Part shown: piece by piece, positions 7,090-16,460 of the stretch
Layout: each line of letters begins with the position of its first letter
How positions within the stretch are numbered: position 1 is the stretch's first letter
IMG/VR virus record: IMGVR_UViG_3300013285_000579
Span: 1-53,446 of that record
Strand: one strand, 5' to 3'
Length of the DNA: 53,446 bases
Source: a virus
The notes under the pieces: model-generated
What the model was told of the DNA's origin: nothing
Databases searched by the model: none
What the model saw: only the letters and a program-made list of their open reading frames with translations
Program-made: the position numbers and the translations under genes

Positions 7090-9885
7090 ATGGCAAAACA
7101 CGTAATATTAGAGAGTTATACATTCACACCGTCAACTCGCACACTGGTAGTAACTGGTAAAAACATTCGCAGAGAGCAATTGTTATTGATTACTAATACC
7201 ACTACTGGTACGGTAATTTATAACTTTTCTGATCCTTCATTACTTGCAACTGCATATACAAATGCAGTAGACAGCGTAACGGGACAAGAGACAACTACGG
7301 TAGTATTAGCTTACAACACCGTGTCAATGTCTGCTACTGACAAAATTGCAATAATGACTGAGGAAACTTACACCGAGATCACTCCATCGGAAACAATGCG
7401 TGACCCGGTTGACAAGTTACGAGTTAGTACACCCCAGTCACTAATTGACACCGACTTTGAGTATGGTATTCAGTCCACTAAGTGGGAAAGTTTGAACTTA
7501 CTCAATAATCGTCCTAGTGCATTTTATGACCCTACTACACCTCTCTCTGGTATCACTGGTATCAGTGCCACTGCAAAAGTAGTCACCGTATTATTACCTA
7601 GCACCACAGGTATTGCAGTTGGTCAATCGATTTTCGTTCAAGGTACGTTAGACCCCGTTAACGGTGATGGCTGGTGGCTAGTTGAGTCGGTTTCTGCTAA
7701 CGTCAACTTTACGTTTACGGTAACTAATACTCCGGCAGCAGCACTGTGGGACGCTACTAAATCTTACATTTATGCTGGTACTTTCTACACCGGCGCTGCA
7801 TTACCAGCAGCCACTAGTGCCATTGTTATTGCCACCGGTGTTGCCACTGTTACTACTACAAATGCTCATGGACTGCGAGTTGGTGATGGCATTTATGTAG
7901 TTGGAACAACTGGAGCAACTGGTACTCTAAACAGTACTTGGATTATTGCAACTACTCCAACTAACAATACATTTACTTTTGCTACGGCAGCAACCGGCAC
8001 TATCACTGCTGTAGTTAACGCAACGATCTACCCTAGGGCCGCTGGTTATGTGCAACACCGAGCATTTGACGGGGGCGTACAGTTTACCAATGTAACCCCA
8101 TGGCATGGCTACCAAGTTGTTCGTCAGACTCGCCGCTACTTTAGATATCAATCTGGTAAAGGTATTCAGTTCTCAACCGGTAGTAGCTTGAAGCCACAGC
8201 TGTTACTTGATGGTATTACATCATCTGGTACCACTGTAACCGTACAGACTAAGTTCGCGCATGGTTTAATGCCTGGTGCAACAGTTAAAATCTCCGGAGT
8301 AAACGAAACTGCCTACAACGGTACCTTCACAGTGCTAACAGCACCATCTGCAATTACATTTACATATGCTGCATTAACTGCTCCATCTGCAACTCCTGCA
8401 ACTGGCTTTCCGATGTATGCTTCGCCAAATACTTGGTACGGCAGTTCCAACCGTGTTGGTATGTTTGACTTTCAGAACGGATTCTACTTTGAGTACGATG
8501 GTCAAACACTATATGCAGTTCGTAGAAACAGTGTACGACAAATCTCCGGTAACTCAGCCGTAACAGCGGGTAGTCAATTAGTAACAGGTACTATTAGTAA
8601 ATTCTCAAGTGAACTAAAGCCCGGTGACTATGTTGTTATTCGCGGTATGAGCTATCTAGTACAACAAATCACCAGCGACACACAAATGTATATCTATCCA
8701 GAATATCGCGGTGTTACTGCAACTGCTTGCCAGGTATCTAAAACAATAAACACTCGTTATGCACAAAGCGCATGGAACATTGACAAGATGGACGGTACTG
8801 GCGCTAGTTTGACTACACTAGACTTGGCCAAGATGCAGATGTTCTACATCGACTATACATGGTACGGCGCAGGTGCGATTCGCTTTGGATTTAAGAACAA
8901 TCGTGGCGAAATTATTTACTGCCACAGAATCCCCAACAACAATGTTAACTATGAAGCGTATATGCGCTCTGGTAACTTGCCTGCTCGTTATGAAGTTAAC
9001 TCAACTCCATATCAGACAAACTTAACTGCTACTCTGGCCAGCACTTCGCTTGTTGGTTCCACTATCAGCGTAGCAGATGCAAGTCTATGGCCAAGTTCAG
9101 GCACCGCGGTGTTGACACAGGCAGCAGCAACTGGTGCGGTTATTGAGTATGTAACTTATTCTGCAAAAACCAATACTACACTGACTGTTCTTGCTCGTGG
9201 TGTGACTGGTGGCGGAGCAGCAACTACCTTTACATACAGTGCAACTGCACCTATATCAGTTGAGTTATACGCTCCTCAAAATGCAAGCACTATTAGTCAT
9301 TGGGGTTCATCTGTTATTATGGACGGTAGATTTGACGATGACAAATCATTTGTGTTTAACGCAGGTATGACTTCTACATTGACTAATGCAACAATCAACG
9401 TTCGTTATGCACTGATGAGTATTCGCTTAGGCCCCACGGTAGACAACGGATTGACTGGTTTACTAGGTGCCCGTGAAATTATCAATCGTATGCAGTTAAC
9501 TATGCGCTCCATGGATGCTTATACTAGCGGTTCAGGTTTTAGAATTGAGCTGGTTCTTAATGGTCGTCCGGCATCGGGCACTTTTGCATCCGTTGGCGGA
9601 TCCAGTCTAGCTCAGGTTTCTTACCATGCTCTTAATACTGTAATTACTGGCGGCGAAAGCATTTACGGATTCTTTACTAACTTAGCAGGTGCAACTAGTC
9701 AGGATTTGAACTTAGTTCGTGATATCGGCACTAGCATCTTAAGTGGCGGTATATCATTGACTGTTCCTACTACTGCGGCCGGCCTATACCCAGACGGTCC
9801 AGATGTTATCACTATTGTTGCAACTGCACTGGGTGCAACAAGTTCTATTAACGCTCGTATTTCTTGGACTGAAGCTCAGGCCTAA
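7090..9885 (+). CDS. Large virion structural protein (tail/baseplate-associated)
   Basis: 931 residues. An N-terminal part with MAKHVILESYTFTP and a DKLRVSTPQSLIDTDFEYG segment (~125-145) is the sort of conserved block found in large structural proteins of marine and freshwater T4-type phages. The middle carries repeated beta-rich segments with a THxHGL/KFAHGL element (around 265 and 390) that looks like a duplicated domain. The C-terminal third has IRFGFKNNRGEIIYCHRIP and LGAREIINRMQL. It is the longest gene in the window and sits centrally in the tail cluster. Specific function is unknown; structural assignment is by context and composition. Confidence 0.65.
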   Translation: MAKHVILESYTFTPSTRTLVVTGKNIRREQLLLITNTTTGTVIYNFSDPSLLATAYTNAVDSVTGQETTTVVLAYNTVSMSATDKIAIMTEETYTEITPSETMRDPVDKLRVSTPQSLIDTDFEYGIQSTKWESLNLLNNRPSAFYDPTTPLSGITGISATAKVVTVLLPSTTGIAVGQSIFVQGTLDPVNGDGWWLVESVSANVNFTFTVTNTPAAALWDATKSYIYAGTFYTGAALPAATSAIVIATGVATVTTTNAHGLRVGDGIYVVGTTGATGTLNSTWIIATTPTNNTFTFATAATGTITAVVNATIYPRAAGYVQHRAFDGGVQFTNVTPWHGYQVVRQTRRYFRYQSGKGIQFSTGSSLKPQLLLDGITSSGTTVTVQTKFAHGLMPGATVKISGVNETAYNGTFTVLTAPSAITFTYAALTAPSATPATGFPMYASPNTWYGSSNRVGMFDFQNGFYFEYDGQTLYAVRRNSVRQISGNSAVTAGSQLVTGTISKFSSELKPGDYVVIRGMSYLVQQITSDTQMYIYPEYRGVTATACQVSKTINTRYAQSAWNIDKMDGTGASLTTLDLAKMQMFYIDYTWYGAGAIRFGFKNNRGEIIYCHRIPNNNVNYEAYMRSGNLPARYEVNSTPYQTNLTATLASTSLVGSTISVADASLWPSSGTAVLTQAAATGAVIEYVTYSAKTNTTLTVLARGVTGGGAATTFTYSATAPISVELYAPQNASTISHWGSSVIMDGRFDDDKSFVFNAGMTSTLTNATINVRYALMSIRLGPTVDNGLTGLLGAREIINRMQLTMRSMDAYTSGSGFRIELVLNGRPASGTFASVGGSSLAQVSYHALNTVITGGESIYGFFTNLAGATSQDLNLVRDIGTSILSGGISLTVPTTAAGLYPDGPDVITIVATALGATSSINARISWTEAQA

Positions 9886-9900
9886 TCACAGGAATACTCA

Positions 9901-10779
9901 ATGTCAAGTAGAAATAGTTTACAACATACTGTATCCGCGACTGCCCCCGTTGGTGCAGCACTAGGTGATGAATGGTATAACTCCACTACCAACTTACTGT
10001 ACAAGCGTATGGCGGTTGCCGGAGTCCCTCAATGGGCTACAATCACCGCAGGAGCTAGTACAACAGCAAGTACAGTGGTTGTTCCTACTAATATCTCAGA
10101 AAAGATTAATAGAACAATTACTAATCAGGCTGGCTATACTATCACTAGTACACTAAGTGCGACACTAGTATTGCCATCTACTGCGGGATTCATGTATATT
10201 ATACACTCGATTTACATTACTAACATTGATGCAGCACTGGCCGCAACTACGCAAGTTAGTGGTAGCATAGTATTTGCATCACCGATTTCTACTGTCTCTT
10301 TTGCAAACAAGATACCTATTCCAGCAAGGGCTGCACTAGAACTTCTTCGTAAACCGCAATTATTGAATCCGGGCGATGTGATAAATTTACAGTCATTAAC
10401 TTCCGGTACTGGTGCCAACAGCCTGTTAGCCTCAACTATAACATACGAACAAGTACCATCAGCTGGCAACTACTTTGGAGTTGGAGTAAGTGCAGCTAAC
10501 GTTGTAGGTGATATATATACTGCAACTGGCACGGGCGCAGTAATTGACAGCATTAGATTAGCAAACAGTAGTGATTTGGGTGATATTGCAATAACATTGA
10601 CGTGGACTGATGCATCTAATGTTACACAATCTACATTGACTAACAGCTTTATTGTTCCTGCTAACTCTACTGTAGAGTTATGTGAAAGTTCCAAACGTAT
10701 TCCTGTTGGACATAAAATTAGAGCAGTATCAACTACTGCATCAGCCGTGAGCGTGTTTATCTCTGGTAGGACACAGTAA
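9901..10779 (+). CDS. Tail fibre-type structural protein
   Basis: 292 residues. The N-terminal ~45 residues contain APVGAALGDEWYNSTTNLLY, a motif typical of phage fibre and collar proteins (GDEWYN...). Two related beta-rich halves follow (YIIHSIYITNIDAALAATT and VIDSIRLANSSDLGDIAITL), which suggests an internal duplication of a jelly-roll-like domain. The stop codon overlaps the ATG of the next gene (TAATG), so the two are probably translated together. A virion role is inferred from this motif and from the neighbours. Confidence 0.6.
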   Translation: MSSRNSLQHTVSATAPVGAALGDEWYNSTTNLLYKRMAVAGVPQWATITAGASTTASTVVVPTNISEKINRTITNQAGYTITSTLSATLVLPSTAGFMYIIHSIYITNIDAALAATTQVSGSIVFASPISTVSFANKIPIPARAALELLRKPQLLNPGDVINLQSLTSGTGANSLLASTITYEQVPSAGNYFGVGVSAANVVGDIYTATGTGAVIDSIRLANSSDLGDIAITLTWTDASNVTQSTLTNSFIVPANSTVELCESSKRIPVGHKIRAVSTTASAVSVFISGRTQ

Positions 10780-13298
10780 TGGCTGGTGGGATTTATAGGC
10801 TCAATCAAGCCGTAGAGCAGCAGATCGACGGTGTATGGCCTGTAGTTGCGAAATACCCACTAGTAAATTCACTTACCCCGGTTATATCAGGCGGTACTGC
10901 TACCGGGTCAGTATTAACATGCAGTACTGGCTCATGGACGGGTGCAGCATCCTACAGCTACCAATGGTACAACAACGGAGTGGTGATAGCTGGCCAAACA
11001 GCTAATACGTATACTATATTGGTAGGTGATGTGGGTTTTACCATCACTTGCCGTGTATCAGCAATTGATTCTCCATTCACTACTACATCGGTAGCTATTT
11101 CAAACAGTATTGTTGCCGTTTCCTACAACATCGCTGGCCAAATAACTTTACTTGCCACCACTAGCTGGACGGTTCCGACGGGGGTTACTTCAATAAGTTT
11201 TGTTGCAATCGGAGCCGGCGGAGCCGGCGCCCAAGGCGACTCAACTGGTTTTGCCGGTGGCGGCGGCGGCGGCGCCTTGGTGTATCGCAATAATGTTACA
11301 GTAACCCCGGGTCAAACTGTAACGGCTAATATTACGTATTATATATCATCCTTTGTGACTGTTACCGGAGTAACTTCTACTGCCGGCGCTGGGAAAAACG
11401 GCCTCAACGCCGCCGGCAGCGCAGCACCCGGCGCCCCATCAGGTACGTATGATGTCGGGTTCAGTGGCGGCAGTGGCGGCAGCATTGCCGGCGGAACATA
11501 TGGTGGCGTCGGCGGCGGTGGAGGCTGTGCCGGCTATTACAGCAATGGCGGCGCCGGCGGATCTACTACTGGTATTAGTATATACGTTGCACCTGGTATC
11601 TCTATAGGCGGCGGCGCCGGCGGCAATGCCTATTATACTACATCCGGCGCCAGTTCTCTTATTACGGGCGGGGGAGGAGGAGGTGTAGGCTTATTTGGTG
11701 GTAGTATAACTGCCGGTGGCCCTAGTCAAGGTGGCTCCGGTGGCACTGCCGGCGGCCTTGGCTACCCTTACGCCACCGGAGCCACCTCAGGTAGCGCTGG
11801 CACCTACGGTGCCGGTGCTGGTGGCTCAAAAAATAGCACATCGGCTACTGCGACCGTACAAGCGTATGGCCCAGGCGCCGTCAAAATTATTTGGGGTGTT
11901 AACCGTGCTTTCCCATCCACTGGAATGTCGGATCAAGCATCCGGTGCCCCCACAGTAGCGACTGTAAACTATGCAACAATAACGGTACAGCGCGGTGCCT
12001 CCCTGACTTCAATTATACCCGTAGTTGCTGCTGGCGGATCAGTTGGTACATTTACTTATTCTATTAGTCCGGCACTACCTACCGGTTTAACCTTATCTAC
12101 CTCTACCGGGGCAATAACAGGTAGTACCGCAGCAGCAGTAAGTTCAACCATATATACTGTTACAGCTAGTGATGGGACTGTAGTATCAGCCTCCTTTACA
12201 CTGAATATTACAGCAGCAGCACCTTTAGCCGGAACATTATTTAACACTAATTACACTTTACCTCAGTGGTCAACTACGTCAATTATACCATTTACTGCAT
12301 CAGGTGGCACCGGCCCGTATACCTATTCAGTACGCCCTGCTCTCTCCGTTGGTCTATCACTTAATTCGTCTACTGGACAGATTACTGGTGCTCCATCTAC
12401 GTTTTATGATAGTACACCCTGCCTTATTACGGCAGTAGATCAAGACTTGAACCAGGTTACCGCATCGACTTCGATTCGGGTTACTTACGCAGCAGCCGGA
12501 GCCGGCCCCATAGTTGAATACTTAGTTGTGGCCGGCGGCGGCGGCGGCGGCGCTATTGCCGGCGGTGGCGGCGGCGCCGGAGGCTATCTTACTGCCACCG
12601 GCTACCAAACATTACAAGGCATTCCTATTACAGTGACAGTCGGCGCCGGAGGCCCCGGGTCAGCTTCAACTTCGGGTACTGTAGGATTTAATAGCGTATT
12701 TGGAACTATAACTGCAACCGGCGGTGGCGGTGGCGGCTACGGTGCGGCGCTCGCCGCCGGTGGCGCCGGCGGATCCGGTGGCGGAGGTGGCTACGGTGGG
12801 GCCGGTGGCGCAGCCTCACCCGCAGGGCAAGGCAAGGTTGGCGGAACCGCCCCAGCTGGCGGCTTTGTAGGCGGTGGCGGGGGCGGAGCTGGAACGGTCG
12901 GCGTCGCCGGCTTGTCGTCTAGCAACGGCGGCAATGGTGGCATCGGTTTAAGTTCATCTATATCCGGCTCGGCAGTGAATTATGCTGGTGGCGGAGGTGG
13001 TGGAACTATCTTTACTGCGGTAGGTGGTACCGGTACATATGGCGGCGGCTCTGGTGGTTACAGTGGTGGCACATTGGGCGTTGCTGGCACTGCTAATACC
13101 GGCGGCGGCGGCGGCGCCGGAGGGAATAATAACCCAATCAACGCATCTACTAGCCAACCGGGAGGTTCCGGCATCGTAATCATCCGGTATGCAAACTCAA
13201 GTGCATTAGCAGTATCAACTACCGGTAGTCCAACGTATTTGAACTCCGGTGGTTATCACATTTATACATGGACTACTAGCGGGTCTATCACATTCTAA
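10779..13298 (+). CDS. Glycine-rich modular tail adhesin with putative-Ig domains
   Basis: 839 residues. The N-terminus (IYRLNQAVEQQIDGVWP) shares an anchor motif with the products starting at 15186 and 17243. It is followed by an Ig-like segment (~30-115), then a long Gly-rich domain (~135-370), two putative-Ig repeats (LPTGLTLSTSTGAITGS and LSVGLSLNSSTGQITGAPS, ~385-570) and a second Gly-rich domain (~580-815) ending IVIIRYAN. The Gly tracts use GGC/GGT runs and are locally far more GC-rich than the surroundings. Polyglycine sandwich domains occur in phage adhesins such as those of S16-type phages; a receptor-binding role is inferred. Confidence 0.7.
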   Translation: MAGGIYRLNQAVEQQIDGVWPVVAKYPLVNSLTPVISGGTATGSVLTCSTGSWTGAASYSYQWYNNGVVIAGQTANTYTILVGDVGFTITCRVSAIDSPFTTTSVAISNSIVAVSYNIAGQITLLATTSWTVPTGVTSISFVAIGAGGAGAQGDSTGFAGGGGGGALVYRNNVTVTPGQTVTANITYYISSFVTVTGVTSTAGAGKNGLNAAGSAAPGAPSGTYDVGFSGGSGGSIAGGTYGGVGGGGGCAGYYSNGGAGGSTTGISIYVAPGISIGGGAGGNAYYTTSGASSLITGGGGGGVGLFGGSITAGGPSQGGSGGTAGGLGYPYATGATSGSAGTYGAGAGGSKNSTSATATVQAYGPGAVKIIWGVNRAFPSTGMSDQASGAPTVATVNYATITVQRGASLTSIIPVVAAGGSVGTFTYSISPALPTGLTLSTSTGAITGSTAAAVSSTIYTVTASDGTVVSASFTLNITAAAPLAGTLFNTNYTLPQWSTTSIIPFTASGGTGPYTYSVRPALSVGLSLNSSTGQITGAPSTFYDSTPCLITAVDQDLNQVTASTSIRVTYAAAGAGPIVEYLVVAGGGGGGAIAGGGGGAGGYLTATGYQTLQGIPITVTVGAGGPGSASTSGTVGFNSVFGTITATGGGGGGYGAALAAGGAGGSGGGGGYGGAGGAASPAGQGKVGGTAPAGGFVGGGGGGAGTVGVAGLSSSNGGNGGIGLSSSISGSAVNYAGGGGGGTIFTAVGGTGTYGGGSGGYSGGTLGVAGTANTGGGGGAGGNNNPINASTSQPGGSGIVIIRYANSSALAVSTTGSPTYLNSGGYHIYTWTTSGSITF

Positions 13299-13333
13299 CA
13301 TAGTAATACAGTATATTAAATAATTATCAGCAC

Positions 13334-13355
13334 CAAGTATCTCAGTAAATACTTG
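13334..13355 (+). promoter_or_regulatory. Hairpin plus TAAATA element abutting an ATG
   Basis: CAAGTAT (13334-13340) pairs with ATACTTG (13349-13355) around an 8-nt loop, and the ATG at 13356 follows directly. The TAAATA box (13346-13351) spans the loop and 3' arm. A near-copy stands at 18401-18422. Confidence 0.45.
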
Positions 13356-15128
13356 ATGCAAAAAACACTTCACTTCTTATCAGGCATTCCCCGTTCGGGT
13401 TCAACGGTACTTGCTGCAATTCTTAATCAAAACCCACTTACTCATGTCAGCACTACATCGGGTCTAGTTCACGCACTAGACGGACTAGCTAATACTTGGC
13501 ACAGTGCTGGCCTACTGAACGAAACAGACGCAGACCGTTCTAAACTAGCTGCTACTATGCGTGGTACAATCGATGCATTTTACAGCGATATTGATAAACC
13601 AGTTGTTATTGACAAATCACGAGGCTGGCCTATTGCTCAAATTATGCAAGCAATGGCACAAGTGCTACAACATGCACCTAAAATCATCGCTACAGTACGC
13701 TCAGTTCCTGACTGTGCTGCAAGTTTTATTCGTGTAGCAAAGCCTGTTGACTTAGATGAATTTATGCAATCAGGTCAACTAATGGATCACTTGAAAGCAG
13801 CATACATCTCGTTGCAAAATGGATACAACTTTGCTCCTGAATGTTTTCTGTTCGTAGAGTACGACGACCTAGTGCGCGATCCTAAAACTGAACTCGCAAG
13901 AGTACATGCTTTCTTGGGACTACCTGACTTTGAATATGACTTCAATAACATTGACGGTTCTTCTGTGTCAGAAGATGATGAGAACTTGCATGGTCATGCT
14001 GGTATGCATGATGTTAAACCCGTATTAGAACGTCAACACAATCAAGACCCAAGAGAACTATTGAAGCATCATTATCCTACGTTCTGTCAAGGTGAGTTCT
14101 GGCTAGAGCATCCACGCACTATACCTGAAATACATGACCTTGATTTGCAGCTAGCAGCTAGCACTACGGGTGACTTTGCTGAAGGTTGGCGCCTGACACA
14201 AAAGCTAGAAGCTGAAGAACCAAACAATCATCGTGCAGCATACAATCGTGGTTGGTATCTATTGCGTCAGGGACAGATTCAAAAAGGTTATCAGTTGATG
14301 GATCGCGGCCGACTATCCGGCGTGTTCGGCAATAGTAAGCCTGATGTTCCTACTCCGCACTGGGACGGCAAAAGCAAGGGCATTGTATTATTGTACTTAG
14401 AAGGTGGATTAGGAGATCAGATTCATCAGATCCGATATGCAAAGAATATTGCAGATCGTGGATGTAAAGTCATTGTAGCTTGCTCGGGCCAACTGGCTTC
14501 GTTATTCTTTAATGCAGAAGGTGTATCTAGTGTGATCCAACATGAAGCAGTGTTCGGTATCTATCATGACTTTTGGGTAGCTGGCATGAGCGCAGTTGTA
14601 CCACTTGGATTTGAATTAGCAGATATCAGCGGCAAGCCGTATCTAGCTAAGCCTAATGTGATAAAAGGGCACAAGAAACGAATCGGTCTACGTTGGCAGG
14701 GCAACAGTCAGTTCGAACATGAGCATCACAAAAAGTTCCCGTTCTACTTAATGTTTGACGCAGTAAAAGACGCTGATGTTGAGTTTATTAGTTTGCAACG
14801 TGATGAAGGTGCAGAAGCATGTCCGTACTGGGTTAAGCAAGTCCCGCTCAACTCATGGGATGACACTCGCGCAGCTATCGCAAGTTGCGACCTAGTGATT
14901 AGCTCTTGTACATCAGTTAGTCACTTAGCTGGCGCAATGGGCGTTGATACTTGGGTAGTGACTCCAATCATGCCCTACTTCATGTATGCACTAGAGGGCG
15001 AAAAGACCCCATACTATGCCAGTTTCACACTATTTAGACAAGAATCGTTTGGTGACTGGACTATACCTTTTATCAAAATGAAAGAACGCTTGTCAATTAG
15101 TTACCCTAAACTGAAACTTTTAGGATAA
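13356..15128 (+). CDS. Sulfotransferase fused to a glycosyltransferase-like domain
   Basis: 590 residues from the ATG at 13356 (a TTG one codon earlier is less likely). Residues ~5-260 are a PAPS-type sulfotransferase: the 5'-phosphosulfate loop is GIPRSGST (10-17), and the 3'-phosphate region is IIATVRSVPDCAASF (~115-130). A TPR-like linker (~270-325, RAAYNRGWYLLRQGQIQKGY) leads to a C-terminal half resembling TPR-linked GT9/heptosyltransferase-like enzymes: LYLEGGLGDQIHQIRYA, IGLRWQGNSQFEHEHHKKFP, then LVISSCTSVSHLAGAMG. Predicted to transfer sulfate and sugar to a glycan or glycoprotein. It lies among tail adhesin genes, so tail-protein or host-surface modification is plausible. No Shine-Dalgarno is visible. 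Confidence 0.75.
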   Translation: MQKTLHFLSGIPRSGSTVLAAILNQNPLTHVSTTSGLVHALDGLANTWHSAGLLNETDADRSKLAATMRGTIDAFYSDIDKPVVIDKSRGWPIAQIMQAMAQVLQHAPKIIATVRSVPDCAASFIRVAKPVDLDEFMQSGQLMDHLKAAYISLQNGYNFAPECFLFVEYDDLVRDPKTELARVHAFLGLPDFEYDFNNIDGSSVSEDDENLHGHAGMHDVKPVLERQHNQDPRELLKHHYPTFCQGEFWLEHPRTIPEIHDLDLQLAASTTGDFAEGWRLTQKLEAEEPNNHRAAYNRGWYLLRQGQIQKGYQLMDRGRLSGVFGNSKPDVPTPHWDGKSKGIVLLYLEGGLGDQIHQIRYAKNIADRGCKVIVACSGQLASLFFNAEGVSSVIQHEAVFGIYHDFWVAGMSAVVPLGFELADISGKPYLAKPNVIKGHKKRIGLRWQGNSQFEHEHHKKFPFYLMFDAVKDADVEFISLQRDEGAEACPYWVKQVPLNSWDDTRAAIASCDLVISSCTSVSHLAGAMGVDTWVVTPIMPYFMYALEGEKTPYYASFTLFRQESFGDWTIPFIKMKERLSISYPKLKLLG

Positions 15129-15136
15129 ATTACTAA

Positions 15137-15179
15137 ACCCAGCTTGATAAATACTGTATGAAGAATTTATCAACTGGGT
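15137..15179 (+). promoter_or_regulatory. 15-bp hairpin enclosing a TAAATA box and an 11-codon upstream ORF start
   Basis: ACCCAG (15137-15142) and TTGATAAAT (15144-15152) pair with ATTTATCAA (15165-15173) and CTGGGT (15174-15179), leaving one bulged C and a 12-nt loop. The loop contains ATG 15158, four bases after TAAATA (15148-15153). That ATG opens an 11-codon frame (15158-15193) whose TGA overlaps the start of the next gene. Confidence 0.5.
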
Positions 15180-15185
15180 ATTATT

Positions 15186-16004
15186 ATGGCTGAAACAAAC
15201 ACAAAAGGCTGTCTAACAGCAGGGGAAGTTTACGAACGACAAGTTGCTGGGGTGTGGCCTACTACTACCGCTGGTCAAGCTGCGTACACCACTCCGGGTA
15301 CGTTCTCGTGGACAGCACCGGCCGGGGTTACTAGTGTTTCGGTTGTTGCTGTCGGTGGCGGCGGATCTGGCAACGGCAGTGCCGGTGGAGCCGGTGCCGG
15401 CCTAGGATGGAAAAACAATATTACAGTTATCCCGGGTCAATCCTACACGGTAGTAGTAGGCGTAGCTGGAACCCGCAGCGCAAGTGTCGCAACCGCAATG
15501 GCAGGGGGAGATAGTTATTTTATCGATGCAACTACAGTAAAAGGTGGTGGCGGCGCCGGTATTACGACCGGTGGTACCTACGTCGGCACCGGTGGCGGCA
15601 ATGGAGGCGCAAGTTCTCTTGAGAATGCCGGCGTTGCTTATGGCGCTGGCGGCGGCGCCGGCGGCTATATTGGTAACGGCGGCGCCGGCGGATATAGTAG
15701 TGCAGGTTTAACTGGTACCGGCGGCGGCGGTGGCGGGGGTGCTGCCGGTGGAGGCAGCGGCGCGGGTGGCGGCGTTGGCATATTAGGTCAAGGGGCAAAT
15801 GGCGCCGGTGGTACCTACTCCGGTGGCGGCGGCTTCGGCGGAAGCGGTGGAGTTCAGGGTAGCTCTCCCTACCCGGGCGGTAATTACGGTGGAGGAAGTG
15901 GTGCGGCGAATGTCGTTAACCCAGGGGCCGGTGGACCAGGTGCAGTTCGAATTATCTGGGGCACTAGCCGTGCCTTCCCGAGTATACTTACCGCTAATTT
16001 ATAA
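15186..16004 (+). CDS. Glycine-rich tail adhesin
   Basis: 272 residues from the ATG at 15186. The N-terminus (CLTAGEVYERQVAGVWPTT) is the anchor motif also present in the proteins starting at 10779 and 17243. A short beta segment (FSWTAPAGVTSVSVVAVG) then leads into a polyglycine domain (~55-245) closing with GAVRIIWG, matching the first Gly-rich domain of the 10779 gene product. The sequence is GGC/GGT-rich. Its leader holds a strong hairpin. It is probably an alternative receptor-binding tip; no enzymatic motif is visible. Confidence 0.65.
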   Translation: MAETNTKGCLTAGEVYERQVAGVWPTTTAGQAAYTTPGTFSWTAPAGVTSVSVVAVGGGGSGNGSAGGAGAGLGWKNNITVIPGQSYTVVVGVAGTRSASVATAMAGGDSYFIDATTVKGGGGAGITTGGTYVGTGGGNGGASSLENAGVAYGAGGGAGGYIGNGGAGGYSSAGLTGTGGGGGGGAAGGGSGAGGGVGILGQGANGAGGTYSGGGGFGGSGGVQGSSPYPGGNYGGGSGAANVVNPGAGGPGAVRIIWGTSRAFPSILTANL

Positions 16005-16018
16005 TAGAAATATTTCTA
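16005..16018. repeat. 14-bp perfect palindrome
   Basis: TAGAAATATTTCTA starts one base after the stop of the upstream gene and ends 17 nt before a late-type box. It could be a protein-binding site or the tip of a weak hairpin. Confidence 0.4.
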
Positions 16019-16035
16019 AATAACGCAACACAAAG

Positions 16036-16043
16036 AATAAATA
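16036..16043 (+). promoter_or_regulatory. T4-late-like box AATAAATA
   Basis: Seven of eight bases match TATAAATA, 30 nt upstream of the ATG at 16074, which has a Shine-Dalgarno AAAGGAAA. Confidence 0.45.
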
Positions 16044-16073
16044 CATAACAGCATTTTATTAAAGGAAAACAAA

Positions 16074-16460
16074 ATGGCACTATTCGTACAAATTATCGAC
16101 GGCGAAGTTAAGCAAGTTTGGGACTCTACCCCGCCGGCCGGCGAAGCAGGTTGGGTTGACGCAGTTGAAGTTCGCGCTCCTATTCAATCAGGACGTCAGG
16201 GCTACACTGCACATCGTTATGATTTGACAACTACTCCAGTTCAAATCATCTGGGATACATATGATATCACAGTCGAACAGCGTAAAGCAGATATGTCAGC
16301 TAATGCAGGATTCGCATTCCAACAAGTTCTACAAGAACAGGCTCGCAATCCAGAATCTTACAGTGCAGAGCAAGTGGAAGTAGCACGTTTGGCAATGGTT
16401 GCTAAACAAGATGCAATTGCCGCAGCTACGACACACGACGAGCTAGACGCATTAGTCTAA
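16074..16460 (+). CDS. Small tail-fibre-associated protein (unknown)
   Basis: 128 residues with a good ribosome site (AAAGGAAAAC). The N-terminal half (MALFVQIIDGEVKQVWDSTP) looks like the short beta domain found in proteins encoded beside phage fibres. The C-terminal half (~75-128) is helical (ITVEQRKADMSANAGFAFQQ onward) and resembles the tail-fibre-assembly/DUF4376 type. A chaperone or fibre accessory role is inferred. Its last base is the first base of the next gene's ATG (TAATG), so it is coupled to a sulfotransferase gene. Confidence 0.5.
   Translation: MALFVQIIDGEVKQVWDSTPPAGEAGWVDAVEVRAPIQSGRQGYTAHRYDLTTTPVQIIWDTYDITVEQRKADMSANAGFAFQQVLQEQARNPESYSAEQVEVARLAMVAKQDAIAAATTHDELDALV

Noticed and set aside
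15562-15798. Arginine-rich minus-strand frame
   Set aside because: It is the complement of GGC/GGT glycine codons of the adhesin gene; composition alone explains the open frame.
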